This document shows, one piece after another, positions 1 to 8,887 of a DNA stretch of 64,000 nucleotides (the first letter of the stretch is position 1; the number at the start of each line of letters is the position of its first letter). The translations under genes and the position numbers were made by a program. Source of the stretch: Mucilaginibacter kameinonensis (GTDB taxonomy: Bacteria > Bacteroidota > Bacteroidia > Sphingobacteriales > Sphingobacteriaceae); NCBI RefSeq assembly GCF_003675385.1, contig NZ_RCWZ01000001.1:1426001-1490000 (forward strand). The letters are read 5' to 3'. Below the pieces are notes generated by a model that was not told where the DNA came from, ran no database searches, and saw only the letters and a program-made list of their open reading frames with translations.

Positions 1-1
1 C

Positions 2-895
2 GGATATGGAATAAGGGTCATTGAAATGTTTTCGGAGATTAAGGAACGTACCCTTTACCAAATCGTAAATGAATACGCCAGACTCTGTTGCTATCCAGTA
101 TTCAGTGTCGCTGTATTTTAAAAAATCGCGTACATAAATCGCGGTTTTATCCGGATTGTAGTTAAGCAGATCGGTATATGCACCGGTTTCGGAGTCAAAC
201 TCTTTGAAACCGTGACTGTTAGTGGCCACAAATATTTTATTGTTACCTGCGTAATAGATCTTCTCTATAAATTTTGATGTAACGTTATCCGTTGGCTTAA
301 ACAGGTTGTACGAAGTAAATGTGCGGTTTGCCTGATCCATTTTCTCCATTACGCCCGATGAGGCTGATGTCCACACGATACCATTAATAATTACTACCGA
401 TGTAGCTTCAAAGTGTTGCCATGGCCAATAGTCAATTTTTTCGCCGGTTTTTTGATCGTACTTAATCAATGAGGCCCCGGCTATAAACCAGCAGTTATTG
501 TGTTCATCAAAGGTGATACTGCGTACGCCGTTAATATTTGCGGTATTGATATGTGCAAATGTTTCTGATTGCGGATCGTACTTATCCAAGCCTTCGTCGG
601 TGCCTATCCACAGGGTGCCTTTTTGATCAAGAGACAGGGTATGCACCATGTTATTTGAAATGGTGCTTTTATCGGCAGGGTTATGCCTGAATGTTTTAAA
701 GGTATAGCCATCAAAGCGGTTAAGACCATCTTTGGTGCCAAACCACAAGAAGCCACGCTTATCCTGCAGGCTGCAGTAAACGGTATTATGCGATAAACCA
801 TGTTCAACCTGGTAATGCCTGAAGTAGTACGTCTGGGCATTACAAATGCCGCAGGATACTGTTAAAAGTAATAAAAATATGTATAGTGGTTTCAA
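2..895 (-). CDS. Hybrid two-component system sensor, N-terminal part (cut by window edge)
   Basis: Open minus-strand frame running off the left edge. It begins with a hydrophobic signal segment (KPLYIFLLLLTVSC) and continues with YYFRHYQVEHGLSHNTVY and FLWFGTKDGLNRFDGYTF, the start of the two-component-regulator propeller (Reg_prop) domain of hybrid two-component systems. Later repeats (GTLWIGTDEGLDKYDP; NDPYSIS) fit further propeller blades. Such sensors bind an oligosaccharide in the periplasm and activate the neighbouring PUL. It is divergent from susC at 1090, as expected for the regulator of PUL 1. I see no in-frame ATG upstream, so I take TTG at 895 as the start, just before the signal segment. 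The histidine kinase, receiver and AraC parts, if present, lie outside the window. Confidence 0.85.
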   Translation of the reverse strand, partial: MKPLYIFLLLLTVSCGICNAQTYYFRHYQVEHGLSHNTVYCSLQDKRGFLWFGTKDGLNRFDGYTFKTFRHNPADKSTISNNMVHTLSLDQKGTLWIGTDEGLDKYDPQSETFAHINTANINGVRSITFDEHNNCWFIAGASLIKYDQKTGEKIDYWPWQHFEATSVVIINGIVWTSASSGVMEKMDQANRTFTSYNLFKPTDNVTSKFIEKIYYAGNNKIFVATNSHGFKEFDSETGAYTDLLNYNPDKTAIYVRDFLKYSDTEYWIATESGVFIYDLVKGTFLNLRKHFNDPYSIS

Positions 896-1089
896 AATAA
901 TCAGCTTAAAGCAAATATAACCAATCTGTTGCAGCGTTTCTACCCTCCTGAAAATTGATACTTTTTGACTAAGTATTGATATGATTTGGTTAATCGCCGG
1001 GGCTAAAATCCTTTTTCTTTGAAGCATGATTTTAGATATGTCAATTGTACATTTTTAAAATCAAAACTTAACCAATTAATAGATCATTT

Positions 1090-4000
1090 ATGAGAAAATT
1101 TTTACTACTCAGGCATGGGGGAAATCCTCATGTGCAGTGGCCGCCCAGTAAGTGGAGCCCAAAAGTAATGCTAATCGCTTTTTTCATCATGACCGGTTTC
1201 CTTTTTTCGTTTAGTGCGTCTGCGCAAAATAAAATTAAGGTTTCGGGAACTGTGACAGACACCACCGGCCTGGCGCTAACAGGCGTAGCCGTAAGGGTGC
1301 AAGGTACACAAGGTGGAACAACGACTGATGCTCAGGGTAACTTTTCACTTAATGTACCTACAGCAAACAGTACATTAACATTTACTTACATCGGCTACGT
1401 TGCACAAGAGATTGCCCTGCAAGGCAGAACAACCCTTAAAGTTCGGCTTCGCGAAACAAATTCATCATTGCAGGAGGTTGTAGTAACCGGTTACGGCTCA
1501 CAGAAAAAGTCATCCATTACCGGTGCTATTTCCAGCGTAACCAGTAAGGACATCGATCGTGTACACGCGGGTTCAACCGTTAGTACAACGCTTGCCGGTA
1601 AAATTCCGGGTGTAACCTTCAGACAATCAGAAGGCAGGCCAGGTGCCAGCGCAAGTATCCAGATCCGTAACATGGGTGCACCATTATATGTAATTGATGG
1701 TATCCAGCAGGATGAAGGCCAGTTTAACAACCTTGCTCCAAACGACGTTGAAAGTATCGCAGTATTGAAAGACGCATCTGCCGCAATTTACGGTGTGCGT
1801 GCTGCAAATGGCGTTGTGGTGGTAACTACCAAAAAAGGTTCGGGCGACTCACGTGTTAACATTGATGCTTATCTTGGTTTCCAAAACTGGTACCGTTTCC
1901 CTAACGTATTAACCAATTCGTATGATTACATGCGTTATTTGGCTGATGCACAGGTTAACAGCAACGGTTCAACAACCATTACCCAGGCTGATCTTGACAA
2001 GTACAAAGCCGGAACCGAAAAAGGTTACCAAAGCTTTAACTGGCGCGATTATGTTTTGAAAGCAAACAATAATGCTCCTCAAAACTCGGTTAACGCCAAC
2101 TTTACCGGCGGTACTGATAAACTGAACTACTATGTATCTGCAACAAACCTGTTCCAGAACTCACAGTTAGGTAAAGAGTATAAGTTTAACCGCTCAAACA
2201 TCCAATCAAACGTATCGTTAAAAGTAGCCAACGGCTTGAAAGTAAGCATGGATATCAACGGTCGTATCGAAACTCGTGAAAACCCTGGTGTACCGGGTGG
2301 TGACGACTACTTCCTGGCCCGTTTCGCCGTTTTAAGAAATACGCCGCTTGAGCGTCCTTACGCTAACGACAATCCTGCTTATCTGAATGATATCGGTCAC
2401 ACCGAGTCAAACTACGCTTTCCTTAATGACAAGCTTTCGGGTTTATACCATAGCGACTGGAGAGTTTTGCAAACCAATTTTGGTGCCGAATACCAAGTGC
2501 CAGGTATTAAAGGCTTATTGTTAAAAGGTTTGTATTCATACTATATTGCTGATTACCTGTTAAATAACCAGGAGTATACTTACAATGCTTACACTTATCG
2601 CCCGGCAACTGATACTTATGATATTACCGGTGGTAGTACCAACCCTTGGCGTGAGCGCGAGCAGAGAAAAGAGTTCGCTAAAACTTACCAATGGCAAATC
2701 AACTACAACAACACCTTTGGTAAACACACCATAGGTGCGATATTTGTATCTGAGCGTATTGAGTTACAACACTTACGTAACTGGATCCACGCTTCACCAG
2801 TATCAAACAACCTGCCGCTTATTTACTTCCCAACTGCCGACCAATACCAGGACAGCGACAATAAAGAAGCTCGTATAGGTTACATCGGTCGACTTGATTA
2901 CAACTACGATAACAAATACTACCTGCAATTATCTGGCAGAAGGGATGCTTCATACCTTTTTGCTCCTGATAAACGTGTAGGTTATTTCCCGGGCGGGTCT
3001 ATCGGTTGGCGTGTTACCCAGGAAGGTTTCATGAAGAAACTACTTGGCGAAAACAGCATTCTGAATGATTTGAAAATCCGTGCGTCATACGGTGTATTGG
3101 GTGATGACCGTGATCCAAACAATGCATCTAACCCAATCGTAACCCCATATGCTTATTTACCGGGTTATAACTACAATGCAGGTACTGCAATTATTGACGG
3201 TAATGCTATAGTTACTTCAACCGACAAGGGTTTGGTAACAACAAATATCTCATGGTCAAAAAGTAAAATGACCGACGTAGGTATGGACTTTACTTTGTTG
3301 AACAACAGGTTGAGCGGTGTTGTTGATTATTTCTACCGTAAACGTACAGGCCTGGCTGGCCCGCCATCAAAACTGGTATTGCCACTGGAAGTAGGCTATT
3401 CATTGCCGGCGGAAAATTCAAGCAGTGATTCACAATCGGGTGGTGAGTTTTCATTAAACTGGAATGATAAGGTTGGAAAAGTAAGCTATAATATTGGCGG
3501 TAACATTTCTTACTCACGTCAGAAATCGATATTCAGGAACGAATATTTTGGTAACTCATTAGAGCGTTACTTTGGCTCGGCCGTAAACAGGTATGCCAAT
3601 ATCGACTGGGGTTACACAGTTATAGGTCAGTTCTCATCTATCGAACAGATCAACAACTATAAGATCAATAACGACGGTCAGGGTAACAGGACAATGCTTC
3701 CGGGCGACTTGATGTACAAAGACTGGAACGGTGACGGTAAGATTGACGGTTATGATACGCGTCCTATCGGTTATGGTTATGGTAAACAGCCAAATATCAA
3801 CTTTGGTTTAACATTGGGTGCTGCATATCATGGCTTTGACTTCCACGCTGACTTTTCAGGAGGTGCCGGTTACACCTGGTTCCAGAACTATGAAACAAGG
3901 TGGGCGTTCCAAAACAATGGTAACCTGAACACAATATTTGAAGACAGGTACCATCGTGCAGATCCGTTTGATATTAACAGCGCATGGATTCCTGGTAAAT

Positions 4001-4299
4001 ATCCTGCAAACAGGGTTAACCCGGGCACAACCAACAGCGATTATGACCGTAACTCAACCTTCTGGTTGCATAGTGTAAAATACCTGAGGGTACGTACACT
4101 GGAGTTAGGTTACTCGCTGCCTACACAGCTGCTGGCTAAAGTGAAGATCAAGAGAGCTCGCTTCTATGTTAACGCCTACAATATGTTCTCGTTTGATAAC
4201 CTGAAACAGTATGGCGTTGACCCTGAAACAACGGATGATAACGGGTTACAATTCCCACAGAGCAAGGTGCTCAACTTTGGTGTTAATTTAACCTTTTAA
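1090..4299 (+). CDS. susC: SusC/RagA-type TonB-linked outer-membrane transporter (PUL 1)
   Basis: A 1069-residue protein. An N-terminal leader with a long charged region and hydrophobic core ends at about residue 46 (SASAQ). It is followed by a carboxypeptidase-regulatory-like domain (about 50-130, KVSGTVTDTTGLALTGVAV), the SusC signature around VVVTGYGSQKK (about 132), a plug domain (YVIDGIQQDE, VLKDASAAIYGVRAANGVVVVTTKKG) and a long beta-barrel ending in FGVNLTF. No STN domain, so no sign of anti-sigma-factor signalling. It should import oligosaccharides across the outer membrane using TonB energy, with the SusD lid encoded 23 bases downstream. Control is most likely by the divergent hybrid sensor. 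The glycan is not readable from this protein. Confidence 0.95.
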   Translation: MRKFLLLRHGGNPHVQWPPSKWSPKVMLIAFFIMTGFLFSFSASAQNKIKVSGTVTDTTGLALTGVAVRVQGTQGGTTTDAQGNFSLNVPTANSTLTFTYIGYVAQEIALQGRTTLKVRLRETNSSLQEVVVTGYGSQKKSSITGAISSVTSKDIDRVHAGSTVSTTLAGKIPGVTFRQSEGRPGASASIQIRNMGAPLYVIDGIQQDEGQFNNLAPNDVESIAVLKDASAAIYGVRAANGVVVVTTKKGSGDSRVNIDAYLGFQNWYRFPNVLTNSYDYMRYLADAQVNSNGSTTITQADLDKYKAGTEKGYQSFNWRDYVLKANNNAPQNSVNANFTGGTDKLNYYVSATNLFQNSQLGKEYKFNRSNIQSNVSLKVANGLKVSMDINGRIETRENPGVPGGDDYFLARFAVLRNTPLERPYANDNPAYLNDIGHTESNYAFLNDKLSGLYHSDWRVLQTNFGAEYQVPGIKGLLLKGLYSYYIADYLLNNQEYTYNAYTYRPATDTYDITGGSTNPWREREQRKEFAKTYQWQINYNNTFGKHTIGAIFVSERIELQHLRNWIHASPVSNNLPLIYFPTADQYQDSDNKEARIGYIGRLDYNYDNKYYLQLSGRRDASYLFAPDKRVGYFPGGSIGWRVTQEGFMKKLLGENSILNDLKIRASYGVLGDDRDPNNASNPIVTPYAYLPGYNYNAGTAIIDGNAIVTSTDKGLVTTNISWSKSKMTDVGMDFTLLNNRLSGVVDYFYRKRTGLAGPPSKLVLPLEVGYSLPAENSSSDSQSGGEFSLNWNDKVGKVSYNIGGNISYSRQKSIFRNEYFGNSLERYFGSAVNRYANIDWGYTVIGQFSSIEQINNYKINNDGQGNRTMLPGDLMYKDWNGDGKIDGYDTRPIGYGYGKQPNINFGLTLGAAYHGFDFHADFSGGAGYTWFQNYETRWAFQNNGNLNTIFEDRYHRADPFDINSAWIPGKYPANRVNPGTTNSDYDRNSTFWLHSVKYLRVRTLELGYSLPTQLLAKVKIKRARFYVNAYNMFSFDNLKQYGVDPETTDDNGLQFPQSKVLNFGVNLTF

Positions 4300-4322
4300 T
4301 TGATCCCTCAAGTTTAAACCAA

Positions 4323-6218
4323 ATGAAAAAAACAACCATAATATCAACATTTGCACTCCTGTTAGTTACAGGGGCCTGCAAAAAAGACAGTGCTTTTTTG
4401 GATGTACCCCCCAAGCAGGTGGTAACTTCAGATGTTGCATTCTCCGACCCCAACCTTGTACTTTCTATTCTTGCTGATTTATATAACCGTGTTTACGATT
4501 TTTCTGGTCTGGATAACGGCTGGGCTTCATTTGCTGATTTCAGCGAATCATTCCCTTCAGAAAACGGAAGCTATTATATAGTACAGCGTACAGGCTGGGA
4601 TTTTGGCTCATGGAATACATGGGATTATAAATATGTTCGTGATTTGAACTTATTTATTGAGCGTGCTACCGCTGCTACCAAACTAACCGACGCGCAGAAA
4701 AATCAATTTATTGCCGAAGGCCGTTTTTTACGTGCCCAGTATTACTTTGAGCTGGTAAAAAGAATGGGCGGCGTTCCATTGATCACCAAATCGCTTAATT
4801 ATGATTTCTCGGGCAACGTTGAAGCTTTACAGATCCCGCGTGCAAAAGAGTCGGAAGTTTATGACTTTATCATTAGCGAGGCAGAAGCAATAAAAGGTTT
4901 ATTACCTGTTAATGTTTCTGAAAAATCAAGGGCAACCCCGGCTGCTGTATTGGCTATGGAATCAAGGGCCGCTTTATATGCTGCTTCAATAGCTAAATAT
5001 GGTGCTACAACGCCTCAGGTTTCATTGCCAGGCGGCGAGGTAGGTATCCCGGCAAGCTCTGCTACAGGTTATTACACTAAAGCGCTTGCTGCTGCCAAAG
5101 AGATTATATCAGGTACAGCCGGTAATTATTCGCTTTACAAACAATTACCTGATTTAAGCGATAACTTTGCCAACTTGTTCCTTGATAAAAGCAGCTCGGA
5201 GTCAATCTGGGTTGAGGATTTCAAGGCCAACGGCGGTAAAACACACGGTTTCACCACTAACGACCAGCCTTTCTCAATTTCAGACGAAGGTTTGGACGCA
5301 GGTAGGTTAAACCCGTCATTAAACCTGGTTGAGGCGTTTGAAAAGCTTGACAATTCATATGCTCCAATGGCAACTAAAGATGGCGCAGGTAACCCTATTT
5401 ACTATACCGATCAGTTAGATATGTTTGCTGGTAGGGATGCAAGGCTTGCCGGCACAGTGTTATTGCCAAATGGATTATTTAAAGGCAAACGTACCGAGGT
5501 ATATGCAGGTTATCAATTAGGTAACGGTACTGTTATATCAAGCAGCGATGCTACCATTACACAAGATGTTCCGGGCTTGGGCAAGGTGCAGGTAGTGGGT
5601 AAAGATGGTCCGGTTAACGGCGCGGAATTCCGTACGCAAACCGGTTTTTATATCCGTAAATACCTTGATCCAACTGTAGGTTCTGGTCGTCGTGGTCGTG
5701 GTAGTGATGTTAACTTTATCCGTTACCGTTATGCTGAGGTGTTGTTGAACGCAGCTGAAGCTGACGCCGAATTGGGTAATTACGCCGAAGCCTCAACATA
5801 CATTAACCAGGTGCGTTTAAGGGCCGGTCTTACCACGCCATTGGTGCTTACCGCGGCTAATTATTTTGACCGTATTGTTCATGAGCGCCGTGTTGAACTT
5901 GCTTTTGAAGGACATACTTTATTTGATATGAAACGCTGGAGAATTGCTGATGCCGTTTGGGATGGTAACTCAATGTCAGTTGCCGATCTGGTTGCTAACA
6001 TTGGTAAAGCCACTAAACGCAGCACACAACCTTTTGGCTTGTGGCCATATAAATATTATAATCCGGGTGATGCTAACAACGGAAAGTGGATATTTAAGGA
6101 AATAAAACCTTCGCCGGTAACAGGTTCAAACAGGTTCCTGTTGGGTAACTACTATTCACGCATTGGTGACGATGTTATAGCAGCCAACCCGAAAATTGTT
6201 AAACAACCAAATCAATAA
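4323..6218 (+). CDS. susD: SusD/RagB-family glycan-binding outer-membrane lipoprotein (PUL 1)
   Basis: A 631-residue lipoprotein: signal peptide with lipobox LLVTGAC (Cys at about 20), then the helical TPR-like SusD fold (LADLYNRVYDF, EGRFLRAQYYFELVKRMGGVPLIT, RYRYAEVLLNAAEADAELGNYAEA, ERRVELAFEGHTLFDMKRWR). It forms the surface lid on the SusC transporter encoded directly upstream and captures oligosaccharide. The strings RAQYYFELVKRMGGVPL and LAFEGHTLFDMKRWR are typical of the family. Longer than many SusD proteins (often about 500-600 residues). Same operon as its neighbours. Confidence 0.95.
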   Translation: MKKTTIISTFALLLVTGACKKDSAFLDVPPKQVVTSDVAFSDPNLVLSILADLYNRVYDFSGLDNGWASFADFSESFPSENGSYYIVQRTGWDFGSWNTWDYKYVRDLNLFIERATAATKLTDAQKNQFIAEGRFLRAQYYFELVKRMGGVPLITKSLNYDFSGNVEALQIPRAKESEVYDFIISEAEAIKGLLPVNVSEKSRATPAAVLAMESRAALYAASIAKYGATTPQVSLPGGEVGIPASSATGYYTKALAAAKEIISGTAGNYSLYKQLPDLSDNFANLFLDKSSSESIWVEDFKANGGKTHGFTTNDQPFSISDEGLDAGRLNPSLNLVEAFEKLDNSYAPMATKDGAGNPIYYTDQLDMFAGRDARLAGTVLLPNGLFKGKRTEVYAGYQLGNGTVISSSDATITQDVPGLGKVQVVGKDGPVNGAEFRTQTGFYIRKYLDPTVGSGRRGRGSDVNFIRYRYAEVLLNAAEADAELGNYAEASTYINQVRLRAGLTTPLVLTAANYFDRIVHERRVELAFEGHTLFDMKRWRIADAVWDGNSMSVADLVANIGKATKRSTQPFGLWPYKYYNPGDANNGKWIFKEIKPSPVTGSNRFLLGNYYSRIGDDVIAANPKIVKQPNQ

Positions 6219-6237
6219 GAGTTAAAGAAAAGTGTTT

Positions 6238-6948
6238 ATGAAAATCAAGTTTCATCATATTTTAATAGGGCTTTTTCTTGCTGCCTCGGGCTGTAAGAAA
6301 GACAATTACGATGCGCCCACATCGAGACTGAGCGGTAGGTTGGTTTACAAAGGCGAAGCTATAAACGTTGAGTATAACGCTGTTCCTTACCAAATATATC
6401 AGCCTGGTTTTGCAACAAAATCAGCCATACAGGGAACCTTTGATCCCGATGGTAATTACGCGCAGTTGTTATTTGACGGCACTTATAAGTTCACTATCCC
6501 TGCAAATCAGGGGCCGTTTATGTGGAAAGAGTTACCAGCCGGAACCCGCGATAGCTTAACGGTAAACTTAAAAGGCAGCCAGACAGTTGATATTGAGGTA
6601 ACTCCTTATTACTTGGTGCAAAATGCCAAGTTTGCAGCTACCGGCAGAAAGGTAACTGCTACTTTTGATATACAGAAAATAATCACTGATGCTAATGCAA
6701 AAAACATTGATCGTGTTTATTTATATGTTAACAAAACACAGTTTGTGTCGGGTGGTTACCGTATAGGCGATGGCGACCCGCCATCAATTGCAGGCTCTGC
6801 TATTACAAGCATGACCAACCTGAGTTTGAGCTTTGATGTGCCTACTATAACTCCTGCTCAGAATTATGTATTTGCACGTATTGGTTTAAAAGTTGCCGGT
6901 GTTGAAGACCTTGTTTTCTCACCAGTATCAAAAATAACCCTACAATAA
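6238..6948 (+). CDS. DUF3823 family surface lipoprotein
   Basis: A 236-residue lipoprotein (lipobox AASGC followed by KKDNYDAPTS). It has two beta-rich halves: a first domain with RLSGRLVYKGEAI and FDGTYKFTIP, and a second with VTPYYLVQNAKF and RVYLYVNK. This is the layout of DUF3823 proteins, which sit next to SusCD pairs and probably act as accessory glycan-binding surface proteins. I chose ATG 6238 rather than the in-frame GTG at 6232, because ATG places a normal MKIKFHH signal peptide. It lies 19 bases after susD and is followed by a strong terminator, so it closes the susC-susD-DUF3823 transcript. Confidence 0.85.
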   Translation: MKIKFHHILIGLFLAASGCKKDNYDAPTSRLSGRLVYKGEAINVEYNAVPYQIYQPGFATKSAIQGTFDPDGNYAQLLFDGTYKFTIPANQGPFMWKELPAGTRDSLTVNLKGSQTVDIEVTPYYLVQNAKFAATGRKVTATFDIQKIITDANAKNIDRVYLYVNKTQFVSGGYRIGDGDPPSIAGSAITSMTNLSLSFDVPTITPAQNYVFARIGLKVAGVEDLVFSPVSKITLQ

Positions 6949-6954
6949 CTTATC

Positions 6955-6985
6955 GGCCCCCGCCGTTACAGCGGGGGCCTTTTTT
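6955..6985 (+). terminator. Rho-independent terminator after susCD-DUF3823
   Basis: A perfect 9-bp GC stem GGCCCCCGC / GCGGGGGCC with a 7-base loop is followed directly by six T. It separates the transporter part of PUL 1 from the enzyme genes, allowing different transcript levels. Confidence 0.9.
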
Positions 6986-7034
6986 CTTTCCTGCATTATT
7001 AATTAACATAACATCCTTACACTCCATTTTACTA

Positions 7035-8876
7035 ATGAAGAAACTATCGCTTTGCCTGTCTCTTTTCATTTCTACCTATCTATCTGCCAATGCACAGCAG
7101 GGCGAATGGCATTTGATAAAAGACAAGATCACAACTCCATGGGCCGAAAAAGTTGACCCTAAAGCACCACTTCCTGAATATCCGCGCCCGCAAATGGTGC
7201 GTGGTAACTGGCAAAACCTGAATGGTTTATGGAACTATGCCATAGTACCTAAAGCTACTACAGGGCCTGCAAAATACGAGGGGAAAATCCTGGTGCCTTT
7301 CGCGGTTGAGTCGGCGCTATCAGGCGTTGGTAAAACTGTTGGTAAGGATAGTATGCTGTGGTATAAAACTACCATCAGCTTAAATAAAACATTAAAAGGT
7401 AAAGATGTACTGCTGCATTTTGGCGCGGTTGACTGGCGTACCGAAGTATTTGTAAACGGTAAAAGCGCCGGCGTTCATGAAGGCGGCTTCGATCCTTTTA
7501 CATTCAACATTACCCCTTATTTAAAAGGCGGTTCAAAACAAGATATTACCGTAAGCGTATGGGACCCGACTGATGAAGGGCCGCAGCCGCGTGGTAAACA
7601 AGTGAAAAAGCCCGAAGGTATCTGGTATACTCCGGTTACCGGGATCTGGCAAACTGTTTGGTTGGAAGGTGTAGCTAAAACGCACATTGAAGCCACCAAA
7701 CAAACTCCTAACATTGACGATCACACACTATCGGTATCTGCCGAAGTTTCAAATAGCCAGCCGGGCGATAAGCTGAAGATCAGCGCCTGGAACGGCAAAA
7801 CCCTTGTATCTGAAAAAACAATTGACGCCGGCGAAACTGCGGTGCTTGATATCAAAGATCAACACTTATGGTCAACTACCGATCCGTTTTTGTATGACCT
7901 GAAAGTTGCCGTTATCCGCAACAACAAAGCGGTTGATGAAATAGGCAGCTACTTTGCCATGCGTAAAATTTCGCTTGGCCCTGATGCCAACGGTATTCAG
8001 CGTATGTTGCTGAACAATAAATTTGTATTTCAATATGGCCCGCTTGATCAGGGCTGGTGGCCTGATGGTTTATACACCCCGCCAACTTATGAGGCCATGA
8101 GCTTTGACATTGATAAGCTTAAAGAAATGGGCTTTAACATGATCCGTAAGCACATCAAAGTTGAACCGGCACGTTATTATACTTATTGCGATAAAACAGG
8201 TATGTTGCTTTGGCAGGATATGCCAAGCGGCGATTTAGGTAACCACTGGGAAAACCGCCCGGGTGTGCTTGATCGCGCTACCGATAAAGACCGTACTCCT
8301 GAATCTGAAGGTTACTACCGCAAAGAATGGAACGCGATCATCAACTCGTTATATAACTATCCATGTATTGTAGTTTGGACTCCGTTCAACGAGGCCTGGG
8401 GCCAGTTTAAAACTGTTGAAATTACCGAGTGGACTGAGAAAAAAGACCCATCACGTTTGGTAAACAGTGCCAGCGGTGGTAACTTCTACGATACCGGTAA
8501 CATCGTCGATCTGCACAATTACCCGCATCCGGCTATGCCTCGTCCGGAAATTTTCGGTAAAACCAAAGCCGTTGTGTTGGGCGAGTTTGGTGGCCTTGGC
8601 TGGCCTGTTGATGGCCATACCTGGCAGGCAAACAAAAACTGGGGTTATCAAAACTTTAAAAACGGTGACGACCTGTTTAAAAGGTATTCAACCTTTACCG
8701 ATAGGTTGCAGGAGCTGATTAAAGTGGGCCTTTCGGCAGCAGTATATACACAAACAACAGATGTGGAAGGTGAAGTGAACGGGTTTATGACTTATGATCG
8801 CAAAGTGATTAAAATGCCTGTTGAATTGTTACAAAAAGCCAACAGTAAACTATACGATCCGTCGTTGGTGAAATAA
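7035..8876 (+). CDS. GH2-family exo-glycosidase, secreted
   Basis: A 613-residue protein with signal peptide (cleavage near SANAQ). Glycoside hydrolase family 2 organisation: sugar-binding jelly roll (about 50-210, NLNGLWNYA, FGAVDWRTEVFVNG), immunoglobulin-like domain (about 215-310) and TIM barrel (about 320-600). The acid/base Glu is E453 in VVWTPFNEAWGQ and the probable nucleophile is E517 in VVLGEFGG. GH2 enzymes cut beta-galactosides, beta-glucuronides, beta-mannosides or alpha-arabinopyranosides, and the motifs alone do not choose between them. It lacks the long C-terminal domains of LacZ-type enzymes. First enzyme gene after the terminator, 11 bases before the GH127 gene, so it probably shares a transcript with it. 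Confidence 0.88.
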   Translation: MKKLSLCLSLFISTYLSANAQQGEWHLIKDKITTPWAEKVDPKAPLPEYPRPQMVRGNWQNLNGLWNYAIVPKATTGPAKYEGKILVPFAVESALSGVGKTVGKDSMLWYKTTISLNKTLKGKDVLLHFGAVDWRTEVFVNGKSAGVHEGGFDPFTFNITPYLKGGSKQDITVSVWDPTDEGPQPRGKQVKKPEGIWYTPVTGIWQTVWLEGVAKTHIEATKQTPNIDDHTLSVSAEVSNSQPGDKLKISAWNGKTLVSEKTIDAGETAVLDIKDQHLWSTTDPFLYDLKVAVIRNNKAVDEIGSYFAMRKISLGPDANGIQRMLLNNKFVFQYGPLDQGWWPDGLYTPPTYEAMSFDIDKLKEMGFNMIRKHIKVEPARYYTYCDKTGMLLWQDMPSGDLGNHWENRPGVLDRATDKDRTPESEGYYRKEWNAIINSLYNYPCIVVWTPFNEAWGQFKTVEITEWTEKKDPSRLVNSASGGNFYDTGNIVDLHNYPHPAMPRPEIFGKTKAVVLGEFGGLGWPVDGHTWQANKNWGYQNFKNGDDLFKRYSTFTDRLQELIKVGLSAAVYTQTTDVEGEVNGFMTYDRKVIKMPVELLQKANSKLYDPSLVK

Positions 8877-8887
8877 TATCTTTACGT

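Noticed and set aside
604..840. Minus-strand 78-codon ORF
   Set aside because: It is an out-of-frame shadow inside the hybrid sensor gene, whose true frame shows propeller repeats.
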